DNA from: an uncultured Lachnospiraceae bacterium
Lineage (GTDB): Bacteria > Bacillota > Clostridia > Lachnospirales > Lachnospiraceae
NCBI GenBank assembly: GCA_934394615.1
Contig: CAKRRJ010000094.1
Coordinates: 1-7,921, forward strand
Reading direction: 5' to 3'
Length of the DNA stretch: 7,921 bases
Made by a program: the position numbers and the translations under genes. The notes beneath the pieces are model-generated. The model ran no database searches and had not been told where the DNA came from. It worked only from the letters and a program-made list of their open reading frames with translations. Shown here one piece after another: positions 6,625 through 7,921 of this stretch (its first letter is position 1; the number at the start of each line of letters is the position of its first letter).

Positions 6625-6705
6625 GGAGCAGAATCATGTGGCGGTTTTCACAGTGTGGGAAGCACCATAGTTCACAAAACAAACACAAACAATTTAGAAA
6701 GTTTT

Positions 6706-6741
6706 AACAGGAGCGGGGGTTTAAAAACCTCCGCTCTTGTT
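6706..6741 (+). terminator. Long stem-loop after the amidohydrolase gene, probable but atypical terminator
   Basis: Bases 6706-6721 pair with 6726-6741 through 16 consecutive pairs, two of them G-U, around the loop TAAA. The GC-rich core AGCGG/CCGCT is strong. The following bases (GTATACTAA) lack a proper T run; only the stem's own 3' arm (CTTGTT) is T-rich. It probably ends the amidohydrolase transcript about 80 bases after the stop, but could instead be an RNA-stabilising or processing structure. Confidence 0.55.
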
Positions 6742-6748
6742 GTATACT
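6720..6748 (+). promoter_or_regulatory. Possible promoter of ftsH
   Basis: TATACT (6743-6748) matches five of six -10 bases, and TTTAAA (6720-6725), 17 bases upstream, matches four of six -35 bases. The -35 box lies in the loop of the 6706-6741 stem-loop. Transcription would start near 6755 and give a leader of about 88 bases. This is the best candidate between 6625 and 6842, but it is weak. Confidence 0.4.
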
Positions 6749-6784
6749 AAATAGAACAGAAAAGAAACAATTCTGGAAATTATC

Positions 6785-7921
<1,137 letters not shown>

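Overview
The window looks like a core-type stretch of a mid-GC Clostridia genome, most likely a gut Lachnospiraceae. The grounds are strong AGGAGG ribosome binding sites before every gene, sigma-A type promoters, U-tract terminators, a lipoprotein with an Ala/Glu/Thr-rich linker, and a tRNA without encoded CCA. The taxon is an inference; no marker gene settles it.

Layout, all genes on the + strand. (1) 1-114: tRNA-Gly(GCC), missing its first three bases at the window edge, with its terminator. (2) 121-251: a GC-rich block packed with inverted repeats and no convincing gene, ending at a near-consensus promoter. (3) 355-2407: a two-gene unit with a sodium-coupled NSS-family amino-acid transporter, starting at TTG, and a Gph-like HAD phosphatase, closed by a strong terminator at 2429-2463. 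(4) 2477-5120: a complete polar amino-acid ABC importer operon (promoter, leader hairpin, binding lipoprotein, permease, ATPase, terminator). (5) 5182-6624: an M20 amidohydrolase closely resembling AbgB, the p-aminobenzoyl-glutamate hydrolase subunit. (6) 6625-6842: an intergenic region with a long stem-loop, a possible promoter and a 27-base quasi-palindrome. (7) 6843-7921: the first 359 codons of ftsH, an AAA+ membrane protease gene, cut by the window end before its zinc-protease domain.

The theme of the middle is amino-acid and small amide acquisition. A sodium symporter and an ATP-driven importer take up amino acids, and a cytoplasmic amidohydrolase could release glutamate or another amino acid from an N-acyl conjugate. 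tRNA-Gly and ftsH are housekeeping neighbours. I found no defence system, mobile element or CRISPR array. The less ordinary content is non-coding: the fold-back block at 121-251, the hairpin with ArgR-like half-sites before the binding-protein gene, and the quasi-palindrome in the ftsH leader.
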